Below are positions 9,004 to 19,694 of a stretch of 60,160 nt of DNA, one piece after another. The stretch's first letter is position 1. Every line of letters begins with the position of its first letter. The DNA comes from Candidatus Igneacidithiobacillus taupoensis (lineage in GTDB: Bacteria; Pseudomonadota; Gammaproteobacteria; Acidithiobacillales; Acidithiobacillaceae): the NCBI GenBank assembly GCA_021375695.1, contig JAEPKX010000007.1:1-60160 (forward strand). Reading direction: 5' to 3'. The translations under genes were made by a program, and so were the position numbers. The notes beneath the pieces are model-generated. The model saw only the letters and a list, made by a program, of their open reading frames with translations. It ran no database searches and was not told the DNA's origin.

Positions 9004-10221
9004 ATGACCAGCTATCCCATCCTGCGCCTGCGGCGCAATGAAGACCGGCGTCTTCGAGCCGGGCATCTTTGGATCTACAGCAACGAAGTGGACATCGAAA
9101 AAACCCCTTTGCGCGGGCTGGAAGCAGGAACCGTTGTGCAGGTGGAGGATGTGGCCGGACATTTCCTGGGACTTGCCCATGTGAGCCCCCACAGCCTGCT
9201 TTGTGGCCGAATCCTGAGCCGTGATCCAGAGGAGGCCATCGATCAAGCGTATTACCGTCGTCGTCTGGCAGCCGCCCAAAAGCTTCGACAGCGGCTTCTG
9301 CCCACACCCTATTATCGGCTTATTCATGGGGAGGGTGATGGATTGCCGGGCCTGGTGGTCGATCGCCACGGTGCGTACCTGGTCATCCAGGTGGGTAGCC
9401 AGGGAATGGAGCGGGATCTTCCCCTCATTGTGGCGGCCCTTGTGGCCGAATTTCGTCCCCATGGCATCCTGCTCAAGGCCAGCGGTCCACAACGAGCCCT
9501 GGAAGGCTTACCCGATCGCCTTGAAACTCTCCATGGAAACGTCCCCGCTGAACTGGAAATCGTGGAAAATGACTGCCGCTTTGAAATCGATCCCTTTGGC
9601 GGCCAGAAAACTGGTTGGTTTTATGATCACCGGGCCAACCGCCGGATGCTACAGGCGTTTGCCAAGGATCGACGCGTCTTGGATCTGTTCAGTTACATTG
9701 GCGGCTTTAGCTTACCCCTGGCCCATGCCGGTGCCCGCGAGGTCCTGGCAGTGGATAGCTCGGCACCGGCTTTGGAGCGCCTGGAGCGCAATGCAAAGCG
9801 CAACTCGCTGACAAGAATCCGCACCCATCAGGGGGATGTTCTGGAGGCTTTGCGCCGGTTACGGGATCAAGGGGAACGCTTCGATTTGATCGTATTGGAT
9901 CCACCCGCCCTCATCAAAGCGCGCAAAGATCTTCGCGAAGGCAGCAAAGCCTATGGCCGCCTCAATGACTTTGCCCTGCGCCTGCTCCACCCTGGGGGCT
10001 TGTTGTTCACGGCGTCCTGTTCCTTTCACATGTCCCGAGAGCTATTGCTCCGGGAAATTGCCCGGGTAGCCCAGCGGGGAGCATATCAAATTCTTGGGGA
10101 AGCCAGCCAGGACATGGACCACCCCGTTGCTCCTGCCATCCCTGAGAACCGCTACCTCAAGGGCTTCCTGCTGCATCGTCAAGTACACTCCGATGAACTG
10201 GATGAGTCCTGCCACCAGTAG
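9004..10221 (+). CDS. rlmI: Class I SAM-dependent rRNA methyltransferase, RlmI family (PUA plus methyltransferase)
   Basis: Probably 5-methylcytosine methylation of 23S rRNA (C1962 in E. coli). 405 residues. Residues 1 to about 75 form a PUA RNA-binding domain (LRLRRNEDRRLRAGHLWIYS). A central segment has HGEGDGLPGLVVDRHG. The Rossmann methyltransferase domain has QKTGWFYDHRANR, VLDLFSYIGGFSLPLA (SAM motif I), VLDPPALIK and the cysteine motif TASCSFHMS. The family is clear; the exact target base is inferred from RlmI. Divergent from mtnA. Confidence 0.85.
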   Translation: MTSYPILRLRRNEDRRLRAGHLWIYSNEVDIEKTPLRGLEAGTVVQVEDVAGHFLGLAHVSPHSLLCGRILSRDPEEAIDQAYYRRRLAAAQKLRQRLLPTPYYRLIHGEGDGLPGLVVDRHGAYLVIQVGSQGMERDLPLIVAALVAEFRPHGILLKASGPQRALEGLPDRLETLHGNVPAELEIVENDCRFEIDPFGGQKTGWFYDHRANRRMLQAFAKDRRVLDLFSYIGGFSLPLAHAGAREVLAVDSSAPALERLERNAKRNSLTRIRTHQGDVLEALRRLRDQGERFDLIVLDPPALIKARKDLREGSKAYGRLNDFALRLLHPGGLLFTASCSFHMSRELLLREIARVAQRGAYQILGEASQDMDHPVAPAIPENRYLKGFLLHRQVHSDELDESCHQ

Positions 10222-10281
10222 AGTTATGGTTTCTACAGCAAAACCCTTTTGTCCCCCCATTCATCGCGTTACCATCCCGTC

Positions 10282-10728
10282 ATGAGCAATGCCGTAACTC
10301 CACCGACTGAGGCAAGCCGAAGACTTCGTGCCATTGGCCTGCGTCCCACCCGTGCCCGGACACAGATTCTGCAAGCTCTCCTCGAGATGGCACACCCGGT
10401 CAGTCACCTGGAGATCCAGGAACGTATCCTGGCGCAATGGGGCGAAAGCATGGATCGGGTAACCTTGTATCGAGGCCTGGATTGGCTCGTGCAACAGGGC
10501 TTGGCCCACCGGATCACTGCCGATGATCGGGTTTGGCGATTTAGTGCCGTTTCCCCCGAGCGGCCGGCCCATCCCCATTTTCACTGCCTGCGTTGTGGCC
10601 AGGTCATTTGCCTGGCCGATAGCCAGATTCCCCAACTGGAGGTGCCCCAAAACTATCTGGTCCAGGAGGTAGAACTGGTAATCAATGGGCTTTGCCCCCA
10701 TTGCCAAAGCCGCCAGAAAAGCGAGTAA
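10282..10728 (+). CDS. Fur-family metal-responsive transcriptional regulator
   Basis: A 148-residue winged-helix repressor-type protein. The N-terminal DNA-binding part holds RLRAIGLRPTRARTQILQAL and VTLYRGLDWLVQQGL, both Fur hallmarks. The dimerisation part has two CxxC pairs, HCLRCGQ and LCPHCQS, forming the structural zinc site. The usual HHDH regulatory motif of Fur is replaced by PAHPHFHC, closer to Zur or an undefined subgroup, so I do not assign the metal. The ATG at 10282 is preferred over an upstream TTG at 10249, though neither has a good ribosome site. It follows the methyltransferase gene by 60 bases. Confidence 0.8.
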   Translation: MSNAVTPPTEASRRLRAIGLRPTRARTQILQALLEMAHPVSHLEIQERILAQWGESMDRVTLYRGLDWLVQQGLAHRITADDRVWRFSAVSPERPAHPHFHCLRCGQVICLADSQIPQLEVPQNYLVQEVELVINGLCPHCQSRQKSE

Positions 10729-10757
10729 GAGGTCAAACTCCACCCGCTACCGCGAGA

Positions 10758-11567
10758 TCAGGAATCATGGCCAGAAGGACATCCCCCGCCCAAGCGCAGC
10801 CGGCAATCTACATTTTCCTCTCGCCATTTGCGTAACCAGGACAAGTCAATCACCGCTTGTTCTCCTTTGTGCGGTCCCGACAGAATGGTCGCTGGAGAAT
10901 GGGCCTCGCCGAGATGATCCAATACGCACAACGCACCGCTGAAATCCTGATGGGCGGTGTAGGCAGTCTGGGTAATGATCACCTCCAATCCGGCATCCCG
11001 CGCCGCATGCAGGCCATTTTCCGAATCCTCCAAAGCGAGGCATTCTTGCGGAGATAATCCCAGTTTTTCCAGGACGTGCAGATAGATATCGGGAGCCGGT
11101 TTCTTGTGGGGCACCACATCCCCTGCACCAATATATTGAAATCGGGACCACCCCTGGGCACCCAGGGTACTGTGGAGCAAGGCTTCTACATTGGCCGGGG
11201 TGGTGGTAGTGGCAATGGCCAACAACAGATCCTGCTCTTGGGCCTCGGCCAACAAGCGCGCGATCCCCGGACGCAAGGCAATGCCACCGCTTGCAATGAT
11301 TTCTCCATAGCGCTCAGTCTTGCGCGCGTGGATTCTGCGAATTTCGGCATCAGAAATCTGTGGGTATTGGGGGTGATCCTGGAGATAGGCCCGTAATCGT
11401 TCCTTACCTCCCGTGACTTGCAAGTACTGACCGTAGGTTTCCACATCCCAGTGAAAGGGCAAGCCTAGCTCGGCAAAAGCATCGTTGAAGGCGACTCGGT
11501 GGGCATCCCGCTCCGTATCAGCCAAGGTACCATCCACATCAAAAATCAAGGCGCGCAAAGGGGGCAT
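10758..11567 (-). CDS. HAD-superfamily hydrolase, CbbY/beta-phosphoglucomutase-like
   Basis: About 269 residues from the ATG at 11567 (MPPLRALIFDVDGTLADTER), with GGAG 7 bases upstream. HAD motif I is DVDGTLADTE (nucleophile and general acid aspartates), motif II lies in IATTTTPAN, the lysine of motif III in PHKKPAPDIY, and motif IV in LALEDSENGLHAA. The large helical cap between motifs I and II resembles CbbY, a xylulose-1,5-bisphosphate phosphatase that protects Rubisco in autotrophs. No Calvin-cycle gene is near, so the substrate is open. Convergent with the Fur-family gene and divergent from dksA. Confidence 0.8.
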   Translation of the reverse strand: MPPLRALIFDVDGTLADTERDAHRVAFNDAFAELGLPFHWDVETYGQYLQVTGGKERLRAYLQDHPQYPQISDAEIRRIHARKTERYGEIIASGGIALRPGIARLLAEAQEQDLLLAIATTTTPANVEALLHSTLGAQGWSRFQYIGAGDVVPHKKPAPDIYLHVLEKLGLSPQECLALEDSENGLHAARDAGLEVIITQTAYTAHQDFSGALCVLDHLGEAHSPATILSGPHKGEQAVIDLSWLRKWREENVDCRLRLGGGCPSGHDS

Positions 11568-11641
11568 GGTTTTCTCCAAATAACAAGGATCGGACAAGTG
11601 CTGGCCCAAAAGTTGCCGGATTCTACCCAAGACCACACCGT

Positions 11642-11669
11642 TTGCCAAAAAACAGATTCTCTGTTAAAC
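11642..11669 (+). promoter_or_regulatory. Candidate sigma-70 promoter for dksA
   Basis: TTGCCA (11642-11647), a 16-base spacer and TTAAAC (11664-11669) lie about 43 bases before the dksA ATG, in the 144-base divergent gap. The -10 match is modest. Confidence 0.35.
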
Positions 11670-11711
11670 CATGCCGGTTTTCATTGGAAGCTGCCAAACA
11701 GGAAAATCAAC

Positions 11712-12170
11712 ATGACGACGGAAAGCGCTGCGGTCCAAAAGACTTCTTCCAGCCAGCAATTCAGTGCCTTTGAACCCTATCAGCCAAGTCCTGACGAGGA
11801 GTACATGAGTGCCGGGCAACTGGCTCATTTTCGCAAGATCCTGGAGGATTGGCGAAACGAGCTGCTCGCGGAGATCGATCGCACCGTACAAAACTTGCAG
11901 ATCGAAAATGTCAATTATTCAGATCCCAATGATCGTGCCAGCCTGGAAACCGACATGGGACTGGAGCTACGAGCCAGAGACCGGGAGCGGAAACTGATCC
12001 GGAAGATCAATCAGGCCCTGGAACGGATCAACGCCGGTGAATATGGTTATTGTGAAGCGTGCGGAGTGGAAATTGGACTGCGCCGCTTGGAGGCGAGGCC
12101 CACGGCAACCCTCTGCATTGATTGCAAAACCCTGGAGGAAAAACGCGAACGACAAATGGCCCAGGAATGA
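11712..12170 (+). CDS. dksA: RNA polymerase-binding transcription factor DksA
   Basis: Binds the secondary channel of RNA polymerase and works with ppGpp in the stringent response. 152 residues from the ATG at 11712, with AGGA 8 bases upstream. A coiled coil (ILEDWRNELLAEIDRTVQNL) ends in the tip motif NYSDPNDRASLETD, whose two aspartates are essential in DksA. A C4 zinc finger follows: YCEACG, then LCIDCK. Length and coiled-coil tip distinguish it from the short TraR/DksA2 forms. It stands alone between a divergent HAD gene and convergent tilS. Confidence 0.95.
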   Translation: MTTESAAVQKTSSSQQFSAFEPYQPSPDEEYMSAGQLAHFRKILEDWRNELLAEIDRTVQNLQIENVNYSDPNDRASLETDMGLELRARDRERKLIRKINQALERINAGEYGYCEACGVEIGLRRLEARPTATLCIDCKTLEEKRERQMAQE

Positions 12171-12191
12171 ACTCCGGTTGCCCATGCCAAA

Positions 12192-13571
12192 TTACCCAGG
12201 CACGGGTAGTCGGTTTCTGTTCTCCTCGCTGGAGACAGGCCAAATCCAAAGCTGTCTGGGCCCTTTTCCACTAGCTTCATAAAAACCTGGGATCAGCAGC
12301 AAATGGCCGGCTTCATCCCACAAAAGTGGGATCGTCTGGCGCCAGCATGGCGGTACGCCCCGCTCCAGGAGTAGCTTTTTCAGGGGACGATGCTGACCTT
12401 GCGCGTTCTGATAGAAATCTCCGGGCCGACGGCGGCGCCAATGAAAGCTGGAGACTCCTTCGCCCAGCCCCGCCACGACCCAAATGGGGCCGTCCTCATT
12501 TTGCCAACGTGCCGGGGGACCCTCCCAACTCCAGGAAAAATCTGCAGTCCTGCCCGCTGGAGCGCTTGCGCACCAGGTACATTCTGCAATCGGCCAGGGA
12601 AAATTGCTTCGCCATACACTGAGCCGACCCCCCTGTACCCAGGCCACATTCCCTTCCCAGGACTGCAGGCGCCCCGCTCTGCCAGGGGTCAATAACTGTC
12701 GTATGCGCTCCAGCCCCGCCCAATCGGGTCGGGCAAAGCCCCTCTCCCGCAACCATTGCCGCAAAAACACCCGCTGTTCTGCGGCGCACCAGTCTTGTAG
12801 AGCGCTACAAGGTACGGAAGAGCGATCCGCCCCTCCCCAAATCTTATTGGCCTGATCCTGATACCATTGTTCTTGAACAGGGAGGAGATCGGCCAACTGC
12901 CGGGCACTTTGGGCTAGACTCTGGCTGCTGGCGCGCCAACCCAGGTCCCGAAGGGCGGGCAGGATCTGTGTCCGAATCCGGCTACGGGCAAAGCGAAGAT
13001 CGGTATTGGCAGGGTCTTCCAGCCAGCTACCGTGCAAACTCTGGACATAGTCCAGCAAATCCTGGTGCGTACATTCCAGAAAAGGGCGTGCCAAGATCCC
13101 TCGCCCAAGGGGCCGGCGTTCGGGCATGGCAGCCAATCCATCGAGACCAGCTCCGCGCAGAAGTTGCAAGAGCACTGTTTCGGCTTGGTCATCCTGATGA
13201 TGGGCAGTGAGGACAAGATCACCTGGACCAAGCTGCGCAGCCAGGACCGCATAGCGCCCCCGGCGGGCCCGATCCTCAGGGCCCTCTCCGCTGGTCAGCG
13301 CGCTTGGCAAGGATAAAATCCGGGCCGGATATCCCAGTTTTTTACTGAGCAGTAGGATCTGCCGTGCCCAGCGGGGACTGTCCGGATGCCAGCCATGATC
13401 CACATGCAAAACTTCCACCGCCTGGCCAAGATGGTAGGCAGCCCACAGTAGGGCCATCGAATCGGCGCCACCACTACAGGCCAAAAAGACCCGCTGCTCC
13501 CGTGAAATTCCCCAGTCCTGGAGCTTGCGTGCCAGGACGCCTTTGGGATCAGGCGGCGCCGACGACGCCAT
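12192..13571 (-). CDS. tilS: tRNA(Ile)-lysidine synthase
   Basis: Modifies C34 of tRNA-Ile(CAU) to lysidine so that it reads AUA. 459 residues. The PP-loop ATPase motif is [14 protein letters not shown] near residue 32; [26 protein letters not shown] and [12 protein letters not shown] are typical of the catalytic domain. The C-terminal TilS domain has RRRRPGDFY and [15 protein letters not shown], which places it with the long form. The start overlaps the accA end by 23 bases. Last gene of the long minus-strand run; dksA converges from the other side 21 bases away. Confidence 0.93.
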   Translation of the reverse strand: MASSAPPDPKGVLARKLQDWGISREQRVFLACSGGADSMALLWAAYHLGQAVEVLHVDHGWHPDSPRWARQILLLSKKLGYPARILSLPSALTSGEGPEDRARRGRYAVLAAQLGPGDLVLTAHHQDDQAETVLLQLLRGAGLDGLAAMPERRPLGRGILARPFLECTHQDLLDYVQSLHGSWLEDPANTDLRFARSRIRTQILPALRDLGWRASSQSLAQSARQLADLLPVQEQWYQDQANKIWGGADRSSVPCSALQDWCAAEQRVFLRQWLRERGFARPDWAGLERIRQLLTPGRAGRLQSWEGNVAWVQGGRLSVWRSNFPWPIAECTWCASAPAGRTADFSWSWEGPPARWQNEDGPIWVVAGLGEGVSSFHWRRRRPGDFYQNAQGQHRPLKKLLLERGVPPCWRQTIPLLWDEAGHLLLIPGFYEASGKGPRQLWIWPVSSEENRNRLPVPG

Positions 13572-14499
13572 AGTGCATGAGTCGCTCGTACCGTCGCGTC
13601 AAGAGTTTGGGGAGCTCCAATTCCTGTAACTCCTGTAGATTTCTCTGCAAAACCGCAGCAACCTGGGCGAAGTTCTGCTCGGGATGCCGGTGGGCACCCC
13701 CAAGAGGCTCGCTGATCACCTCATCCACCAATCCCAGGGATTGCAAACGACGGGCGGTAATTCCCAAAACTTCGGCAGCCTCTGGGGCCTTGGCGGCATC
13801 TTTCCAGAGGATGGAAGCACAGCCCTCGGGAGAAATCACCGAATACACACTATACTCCAGCATCAGCAAACGATCGCCCACGCCAATGGCCAACGCCCCC
13901 CCCGACCCACCCTCCCCTATGACCAGGGAAATAATGGGAGTGGCGAGATCGGACATGACCGCCAGATTACGGGCAATGGCCTCACTTTGTCCCCGTTCTT
14001 CGGCGCCAATACCAGGGTAGGCCCCGGGGGTATCGATAAAGGTAATCACCGGTAAACGAAAGCGCTCTGCCAAACGCATCAGTCGCAGGGCCTTGCGATA
14101 TCCTTCCGGGCGAGGCATGCCAAAATTGCGCTGAATCTTTTCCTTGGTATCCCGGCCTTTTTGCTGACCAATCCAGAGGATTCCTTGTCCCCGGAAACGT
14201 GCCAGTCCACCAACAATGGCCTTATCATCGGCAAAGGCCCGGTCACCCGCAAGGATCTCCACCTCTTCAAAAAGGGCATGCACATAATCCAGGGTGTAAG
14301 GTCGTTGAGGATGGCGGGCCACCTGCACCGTTTGCCAGGCGCTGAGCTTGCTATAAATCCGCTGCAATTCTTTCCGGGCCTTGAGTTCCAGACGTTTGAT
14401 ATCCTCCTCGATACCCGGTTGTTCAAGGGCCCGGAGTTCCTCCACTTTGCTCTCCAGCTCAGAGAGACCTTGCTCAAAATCCAAGTAGTGCAACTTCAC
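13549..14499 (-). CDS. accA: Acetyl-CoA carboxylase carboxyltransferase subunit alpha
   Basis: With AccD it transfers the carboxyl group from biotin to acetyl-CoA, the first step of fatty acid synthesis. About 316 residues. The N-terminus [20 protein letters not shown] matches the family start; [39 protein letters not shown] and [16 protein letters not shown] form the CoA-binding crotonase-like core. I choose the GTG at 14499 because AAGGAG lies 6 bases upstream; a TTG at 14502 would be only 3 bases from it. It follows dnaE by 11 bases and supplies malonyl-CoA used by the upstream lipid genes. Confidence 0.94.
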   Translation of the reverse strand: MKLHYLDFEQGLSELESKVEELRALEQPGIEEDIKRLELKARKELQRIYSKLSAWQTVQVARHPQRPYTLDYVHALFEEVEILAGDRAFADDKAIVGGLARFRGQGILWIGQQKGRDTKEKIQRNFGMPRPEGYRKALRLMRLAERFRLPVITFIDTPGAYPGIGAEERGQSEAIARNLAVMSDLATPIISLVIGEGGSGGALAIGVGDRLLMLEYSVYSVISPEGCASILWKDAAKAPEAAEVLGITARRLQSLGLVDEVISEPLGGAHRHPEQNFAQVAAVLQRNLQELQELELPKLLTRRYERLMHYGVVGAA

Positions 14500-14510
14500 C
14501 AATGACTCCT

Positions 14511-17500
14511 TCAGGCAGAACGCTGCTGATGACGTCGAACATCCTCCAGCGGCATGACTTTGTCCAGCAAATAGCTAATGGGGGCAAATTGCCAGTGTTG
14601 TTGACTGCTTGGTACCAGCAAGTCCAATTGACGGCGAAATCCTTCGCTGGCCTGGATCTGACCCGGGAGCGCCAAGCGGGCTTGGACCAAGCCTCTGGCC
14701 AAAGAAAGGAGGATCTGTACCGAACATTCTCCCGGCCATTGGGCAAAGAGCTTGGCCAAGTCCCGGGCAGGCGGCTCGGTACCCCTGATTTCCAGTTCGA
14801 GCCCGCGGGCCAGCAAGATTTGCGCTTCTTCTAGCAACAACAATCGCTGGGCGGTGATTCGTACTCCCCCCGCATAACTGTCCTCACTGGCCTCACCCAG
14901 GACCAATAAGGGTTCGGACTCCGGGATCGCCCCAGCAAAGCGCCTCCAGGTCTCGGCGAAGACCAGTACCTCGGCTTTCCCGGTCTCATCTTCCAGACTC
15001 AGAAAGTGCATCCGGTCACCCCGTTTGGTGCGCATGCTCCGTCGCGCTGTCACCAACCCTGCCAGGAGCGCCAGCTCACCCATGGCTAGCTGCGACAATT
15101 CCCGCACCCCCAACTCACGCAAGCGCGGACGAAAAGCCGTCAATGGATGGCCACTGAGATAAAGCCCCAGACTATCCCGTTCCCCAGCAAGGTCATCAAC
15201 AGGTTCCCATGAACTGGCGGGGTCGGGACGGGGGCGGACAACGGAATCCAGATCACCAAAAAGCGAAGATTGACTGCTCGCAGCTTCCCGTTGCACCTGT
15301 TGCGCTGCCTCCAGGAAGGTCTCCAGGGAAGCCAGGAGTTGCCCCCGAGGCAGGGCAAAAGAATCCAACGCCCCGGCTTTGATCAAGGCTTCCAAAGCGC
15401 GTCGATTGAGGCGCTGGCTATCCAGGCGCTGTAAAAAATCGAAGAAGTCAAGAAATGGTCCACCACTTGCACGGGCCTCCAGGATGGCCTGGACCGCAGC
15501 TCGCCCCAAGCCCTTGATGGCACCCAAACCATAGCGCAAACCCTGCCCCCCTTCCGGGTGAAAGGCCAGATCGCTGTGCTGCACACAAGGAGGCAGGATG
15601 GTCATACCCATTCGCCGACACTCACTGATCATGGCCACCACCTTGTCGGTGTGATCCATATCGGCGGTTAGGACAGCGGCCATGAAATGGTCTGGATAGT
15701 GGGCCTTGAGATAGGCGGTCTGATAGGAAACCAGGGCATAGGCCGCCGAGTGGGACTTATTGAAACCATACTCGGCAAACTTTTCCATGAGATCGAAAAT
15801 AGCACCCGCCTGATGGGGATTAATGCCATTTTTTGCGGCACCCGCCAGAAAAATTTCCCGTTGCTTGGCCATCTCCTCTGGTTTTTTCTTGCCCATGGCG
15901 CGCCGCAACAGATCGGCGGCACCCAGGGAATAGCCCGCCAGAATCTGCGCGCACTGCATCACCTGCTCTTGGTAGACGATCACCCCATAGGTTTCCTGGA
16001 GGACCCCCGCCAGCTGGGGATGGAGGAAACTTACAGGCGCCTTGCCATGTTTGCGGGCAATGAAATCATCCACCATCCCCGATTGCAAGGGACCGGGTCG
16101 AAAGAGCGCCACCAAGGCCACAATATCCTCAAAGCTATCGGGCTGCAGGCGGCGGATCAGGTCCCGCATCCCCGCGGATTCCAACTGAAAGACCCCCACG
16201 GTTTCCGTGGATTTCAACAAGGCAAAGGTCGCTGCATCATCCAAAGGCAAGTGCGCAAGATCCAGGGGTGGTATGCCCTCCAGACTTCTTTGGGCATTGA
16301 TTCCCCGAAGGGCCAGATCCAGGATGGTCAGGGTGCGCAGCCCTAGGAAATCGAACTTGACCAATCCCATTTTTTCCACATCATCCTTATCGAGCTGGGT
16401 GACATATCCCCCCTCACCCGAACTATCGGTAAACAGCGGCAGTCGATCCGCCAGGGGCTCTGGAGAGATCACCACCCCCCCCGCATGGGTGGAAGCATGG
16501 CGAGGAAGTCCTTCCAGGCGGAGGGCAATGTCCAGGAGTTCCCGGACATCGTCTTCCGCGTCCCGTCGACGCCGTAACTCCTCCGACTCTTCCAGGGCCT
16601 TGGCCAGAGTCATTCCCAAATCTCCCGGCACCAGTTTGGCCAACTGATCGACAAAACCATAGGGAAGGTTCAAGACCCGGCCCACATCGCGCACCACCGC
16701 CCGGGCTTTCATGGTTCCAAAGGTAATGATCTGCCCTACTCGCTCCCGACCATATTTTTCCGTCACATATTGGATGACCCGATCCCGCTGGTCCATACAG
16801 AAATCCACGTCGAAATCCGGCATGGAAACCCGTTCGGGATTGAGAAAGCGCTCAAAGAGCAGGCCGTTGGCAAGGGGATCCAGATCGGTGATCCGTAGGG
16901 CATAGGCCACCAAAGAGCCCGCTCCAGAACCTCGTCCAGGTCCCACGGGCACCTGGTGATCCTTGGCCCACTGAATAAAATCAGCAACGATCAGAAAATA
17001 TCCAGGAAAGCCCATCTGGATGATCACATCGACTTCCCGCAAGAGTCGTTCTCGATAGGGAAGGGCATTTGCGCCCTGGATTCCCAAGGCCGCCAAACGC
17101 TCTTCCAGGCCCCTGGCTGCCGCCTTCCGAAAATAGGTATCCAGAGGCGAGCCATCGGGTGTGGGAAAGTCTGGTAGGGTATAATGGCCAAGTTCCAGCT
17201 CCAGGTTGCAGCGCTTGGCAATCTCCAGGGTGTTCTGGCAGGCCTCGGGCAGATCGGCGAAGCGTTCCCACATTTCCTCGGGACCCGGCAGACGATGTTC
17301 CGGGGTAAAGCGTTTGGGACGACGCTCGTCCCCCAGGGTGTAACCAGAGGCAATACACTGCCGGGCATCGAAAGCGGGAAAGTCTTCGGCATCCAGAAAG
17401 TGGGCATTGTTGGTGGCGACTACGGGTAGGTCCAGCGCCAGGGCCAGGTTCACCGTGGCGCCAATGAGCTCTTCTTGTCCAGGCTCGCCATTGCGCTGGA

Positions 17501-18011
17501 TTTCCAGATAAAAGGCATCCGGGAAAATTTCCTGGTATTGCCGGGCCAACTGTGCCGCCTGCTCGGGGTGGCGCAGCAGACAGCGACCGATTTCCCCGCG
17601 CCCGGCAGCCGATAGGGCAAGGAGACCGCTACGGTCCTCCTCCAGGAGCCAGGCGCGCTGGATCGTCGGCCTGCCACTTCCTGTACCTTCCAGATAGCCT
17701 CGGCTGAGCAAATGACTCAAGCTGATATATCCGGCACGACTGCGGCAAAGCAGAACGATACTGGCAGGTTCGGAAGGATTGTCGGGGTCCTGGATCCAGA
17801 GTTCGGCACCAATGATAGGTTTGACTCCCATGCTTCGGGCAGCCTGGTAAAACTTCACCAATCCAAAGAGATTGCCATGATCGGTAATGGCCACGGCCCC
17901 CATTCCTTGATCCGCACAGCGCTTGACCAATTTTTTGATGGGGATGATGCCATCTTCCAGGGAATACTCGGAGTGGACATGGAGATGGACAAAGGACTTA
18001 GTCACCAGCAT
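14511..18011 (-). CDS. dnaE: DNA polymerase III subunit alpha
   Basis: The catalytic replicative polymerase subunit. 1166 residues from the ATG at 18011 ([20 protein letters not shown]). Domain order: PHP at about 1 to 270, the C-family polymerase core with the catalytic aspartates in [14 protein letters not shown], then palm/fingers to about 830 ([32 protein letters not shown]), a helix-hairpin-helix region, and an OB fold near 990 to 1070 ([20 protein letters not shown]). Length equals E. coli DnaE. It overlaps the rnhB end by 14 bases. The longer frame to 18038 would lie further inside rnhB. Confidence 0.96.
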   Translation of the reverse strand: MLVTKSFVHLHVHSEYSLEDGIIPIKKLVKRCADQGMGAVAITDHGNLFGLVKFYQAARSMGVKPIIGAELWIQDPDNPSEPASIVLLCRSRAGYISLSHLLSRGYLEGTGSGRPTIQRAWLLEEDRSGLLALSAAGRGEIGRCLLRHPEQAAQLARQYQEIFPDAFYLEIQRNGEPGQEELIGATVNLALALDLPVVATNNAHFLDAEDFPAFDARQCIASGYTLGDERRPKRFTPEHRLPGPEEMWERFADLPEACQNTLEIAKRCNLELELGHYTLPDFPTPDGSPLDTYFRKAAARGLEERLAALGIQGANALPYRERLLREVDVIIQMGFPGYFLIVADFIQWAKDHQVPVGPGRGSGAGSLVAYALRITDLDPLANGLLFERFLNPERVSMPDFDVDFCMDQRDRVIQYVTEKYGRERVGQIITFGTMKARAVVRDVGRVLNLPYGFVDQLAKLVPGDLGMTLAKALEESEELRRRRDAEDDVRELLDIALRLEGLPRHASTHAGGVVISPEPLADRLPLFTDSSGEGGYVTQLDKDDVEKMGLVKFDFLGLRTLTILDLALRGINAQRSLEGIPPLDLAHLPLDDAATFALLKSTETVGVFQLESAGMRDLIRRLQPDSFEDIVALVALFRPGPLQSGMVDDFIARKHGKAPVSFLHPQLAGVLQETYGVIVYQEQVMQCAQILAGYSLGAADLLRRAMGKKKPEEMAKQREIFLAGAAKNGINPHQAGAIFDLMEKFAEYGFNKSHSAAYALVSYQTAYLKAHYPDHFMAAVLTADMDHTDKVVAMISECRRMGMTILPPCVQHSDLAFHPEGGQGLRYGLGAIKGLGRAAVQAILEARASGGPFLDFFDFLQRLDSQRLNRRALEALIKAGALDSFALPRGQLLASLETFLEAAQQVQREAASSQSSLFGDLDSVVRPRPDPASSWEPVDDLAGERDSLGLYLSGHPLTAFRPRLRELGVRELSQLAMGELALLAGLVTARRSMRTKRGDRMHFLSLEDETGKAEVLVFAETWRRFAGAIPESEPLLVLGEASEDSYAGGVRITAQRLLLLEEAQILLARGLELEIRGTEPPARDLAKLFAQWPGECSVQILLSLARGLVQARLALPGQIQASEGFRRQLDLLVPSSQQHWQFAPISYLLDKVMPLEDVRRHQQRSA

Positions 18012-18579
18012 TCTCCAGGCATCTGGCAACAGGTCCAAAGTCCCGTCGATGCAGACTGGTCACACCAAAGCGGCCCAAGGCCATCCGATGGGCCGCCGTA
18101 GGGTATGCCTGATGGCGAGCAAAACCATACAGGGGAAAATGCTGGTCCAATAAACGCATTTCCTGGTCCCGGGCCACCTTGGCAAGAATACTGGCAGCAG
18201 CAATGGCATCGATCCGATTATCTCCACCTACCATAGCCTCCCCCTGCCAGTGGGGCAAGAGTCGATTGCCATCCACCAGCAACCATGCCGGACGAATGGG
18301 CAATGCCCTGATGGCCCGATCCATGGCGAGCAGACTTGCCTTAAGAATATTGTAGCGGTGGATCTCCCAGGTACTCGCCGAGGCAATGGCCCAGGCCCTG
18401 GCCTCCCGGCGGATTTGCCTGGCAAGCTCCGCCCGCCGGACGGGGCTCAGTTTTTTGGAATCATGCAACCCCGGCATGGGCTTGGCCAAGATCACCGCGG
18501 CGGCAACCACGGGTCCTGCCAAGGGTCCCCTGCCTACCTCGTCCACCCCAGCCACTTCCGCTCCGCGATGAGCCAGCAT
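17998..18579 (-). CDS. rnhB: Ribonuclease HII
   Basis: Removes ribonucleotides misincorporated in DNA and RNA of RNA-DNA hybrids. 193 residues. The acidic active site lies in VAGVDEVGRGPLAGPVVAA and in LLVDGN; ILAKVARDQEM and the C-terminal YGFARHQAYPTAAH are typical of HII. The ATG overlaps the lpxB stop by one base (TGATG). The lpxB-rnhB-dnaE order matches E. coli. Confidence 0.95.
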   Translation of the reverse strand: MLAHRGAEVAGVDEVGRGPLAGPVVAAAVILAKPMPGLHDSKKLSPVRRAELARQIRREARAWAIASASTWEIHRYNILKASLLAMDRAIRALPIRPAWLLVDGNRLLPHWQGEAMVGGDNRIDAIAAASILAKVARDQEMRLLDQHFPLYGFARHQAYPTAAHRMALGRFGVTSLHRRDFGPVARCLENAGD

Positions 18580-19694
18580 CAGGCTACCTGCAGGACCCGT
18601 CGCAGGGCCTCGGCAATTTCGCCTTCCCCCTCCCCTTGCAAGAGCCCGCGCAAGGGGGCCAGCGCCGCACGCTGGTAGTCTTCATCCAGATTCTCCAGGG
18701 TTTCGACGATGCTTTCTGCGCGCACCTCGCCCTGCAGCAATTCAGGATAGACGCGCTTGCCCAGCAGAATATTGGGTAGCGCCACATGGGGGACGCGCAC
18801 CAGGCGCTTGGCAATGACAAAGGTTAGCGGCTGCAGGGCATAGAGAACCACGGCTGGCTTGCCGAGCAGCGCCGTTTCCAGGGTTGCCGTGCCCGAGGCC
18901 ACCAATACCCGATCGCTGGCGGCCAGCAAGGTCGTCGTGCAGCCCTGAAACTCGGCAATCTGGGCAGCATGGGCGCCCACCTCCTGGCGCCAGAGGGAGC
19001 GCAGCTCTTCTCGGGCCAAAGCAACCGCAAGCTGCCATTGGGGATGCCGCTGCCGCCAACGGATTGCTGCCTGGGCCATGGGTTTTGCCAAGCGGCTCAA
19101 TTCTCCCCGTCGACTACCGGGTAAAAGCACCAAGAGGGGCGAAGAAGCCAGCCCTAATTCTTTGCGGGCATCTTCCCAAGCAGGAGCAGCCGCCGTCACC
19201 TGCAAGAGGGGATGGGGAAGAAGATGAGCCGGGATCCCAGCGGCCTCATACAAAGATCGCTCAAAGGGAAACAGCAGAAAAATTTCATCGATAGCCGTGC
19301 GGATCTGCCGAATCCGACCCGGTCGCCACGCCCAGATCTGTGGTCCCACCACATACAGCACGCGAATTCCCAATTGCTTGGCAGCCTTGGCAATCCGCAG
19401 ATTAAAAGCGGGATGATCAATGAGTACCACCGCATCCGGTCGTTCCCGACGCAAAAAATCGACAATGTGCCGGTACAGTCGACGCAGGGCCGGATAATGA
19501 CGCAAGACCTCCACCAAGCCCATGACTGCCAGGACTTCCCCATCGGCGATATTTTCTACCCCAGCCGCCTGTAGCCTAGGCCCAACCACCCCCTGCCATC
19601 GGGACGAAATACCTGCCCGGACACAACGGGCAAGTAAATCAAGGCCCAGATTCTCTCCGGAGCGCTCCATGGCAATGAGGAAAATGCGCGTCAC
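18579..19694 (-). CDS. lpxB: Lipid-A-disaccharide synthase
   Basis: A GT19 glycosyltransferase that joins UDP-diacylglucosamine to lipid X at the inner membrane. About 371 residues from the GTG at 19694, which overlaps the gnnB TGA as GTGA; the longer frame to 19811 lies inside gnnB. The motif usually written GEASGD reads MERSGE here, but the residues equivalent to E. coli E15 and S17 remain. D98 is kept in LIDHPAFN, and LLPGSRRGELSRL and VASGTATLETALLGKPAVV are present. In this operon the substrates probably carry GlcNAc3N sugars made by GnnA and GnnB. Confidence 0.92.
   Translation of the reverse strand: MTRIFLIAMERSGENLGLDLLARCVRAGISSRWQGVVGPRLQAAGVENIADGEVLAVMGLVEVLRHYPALRRLYRHIVDFLRRERPDAVVLIDHPAFNLRIAKAAKQLGIRVLYVVGPQIWAWRPGRIRQIRTAIDEIFLLFPFERSLYEAAGIPAHLLPHPLLQVTAAAPAWEDARKELGLASSPLLVLLPGSRRGELSRLAKPMAQAAIRWRQRHPQWQLAVALAREELRSLWRQEVGAHAAQIAEFQGCTTTLLAASDRVLVASGTATLETALLGKPAVVLYALQPLTFVIAKRLVRVPHVALPNILLGKRVYPELLQGEVRAESIVETLENLDEDYQRAALAPLRGLLQGEGEGEIAEALRRVLQVA

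Noticed and set aside
11568-11711. Riboswitch or small RNA in the HAD/dksA gap, the second longest gap
   Set aside because: Apart from a modest promoter no conserved structure or known motif was visible.
18579-19694. LpxB seemed to lack a catalytic aspartate (LIDHPAFN instead of IDxPDFN)
   Set aside because: Counting along E. coli LpxB shows the important residue D98 is the first aspartate of the motif, which is kept here. The changed one corresponds to D101. E15 and S17 are also conserved.
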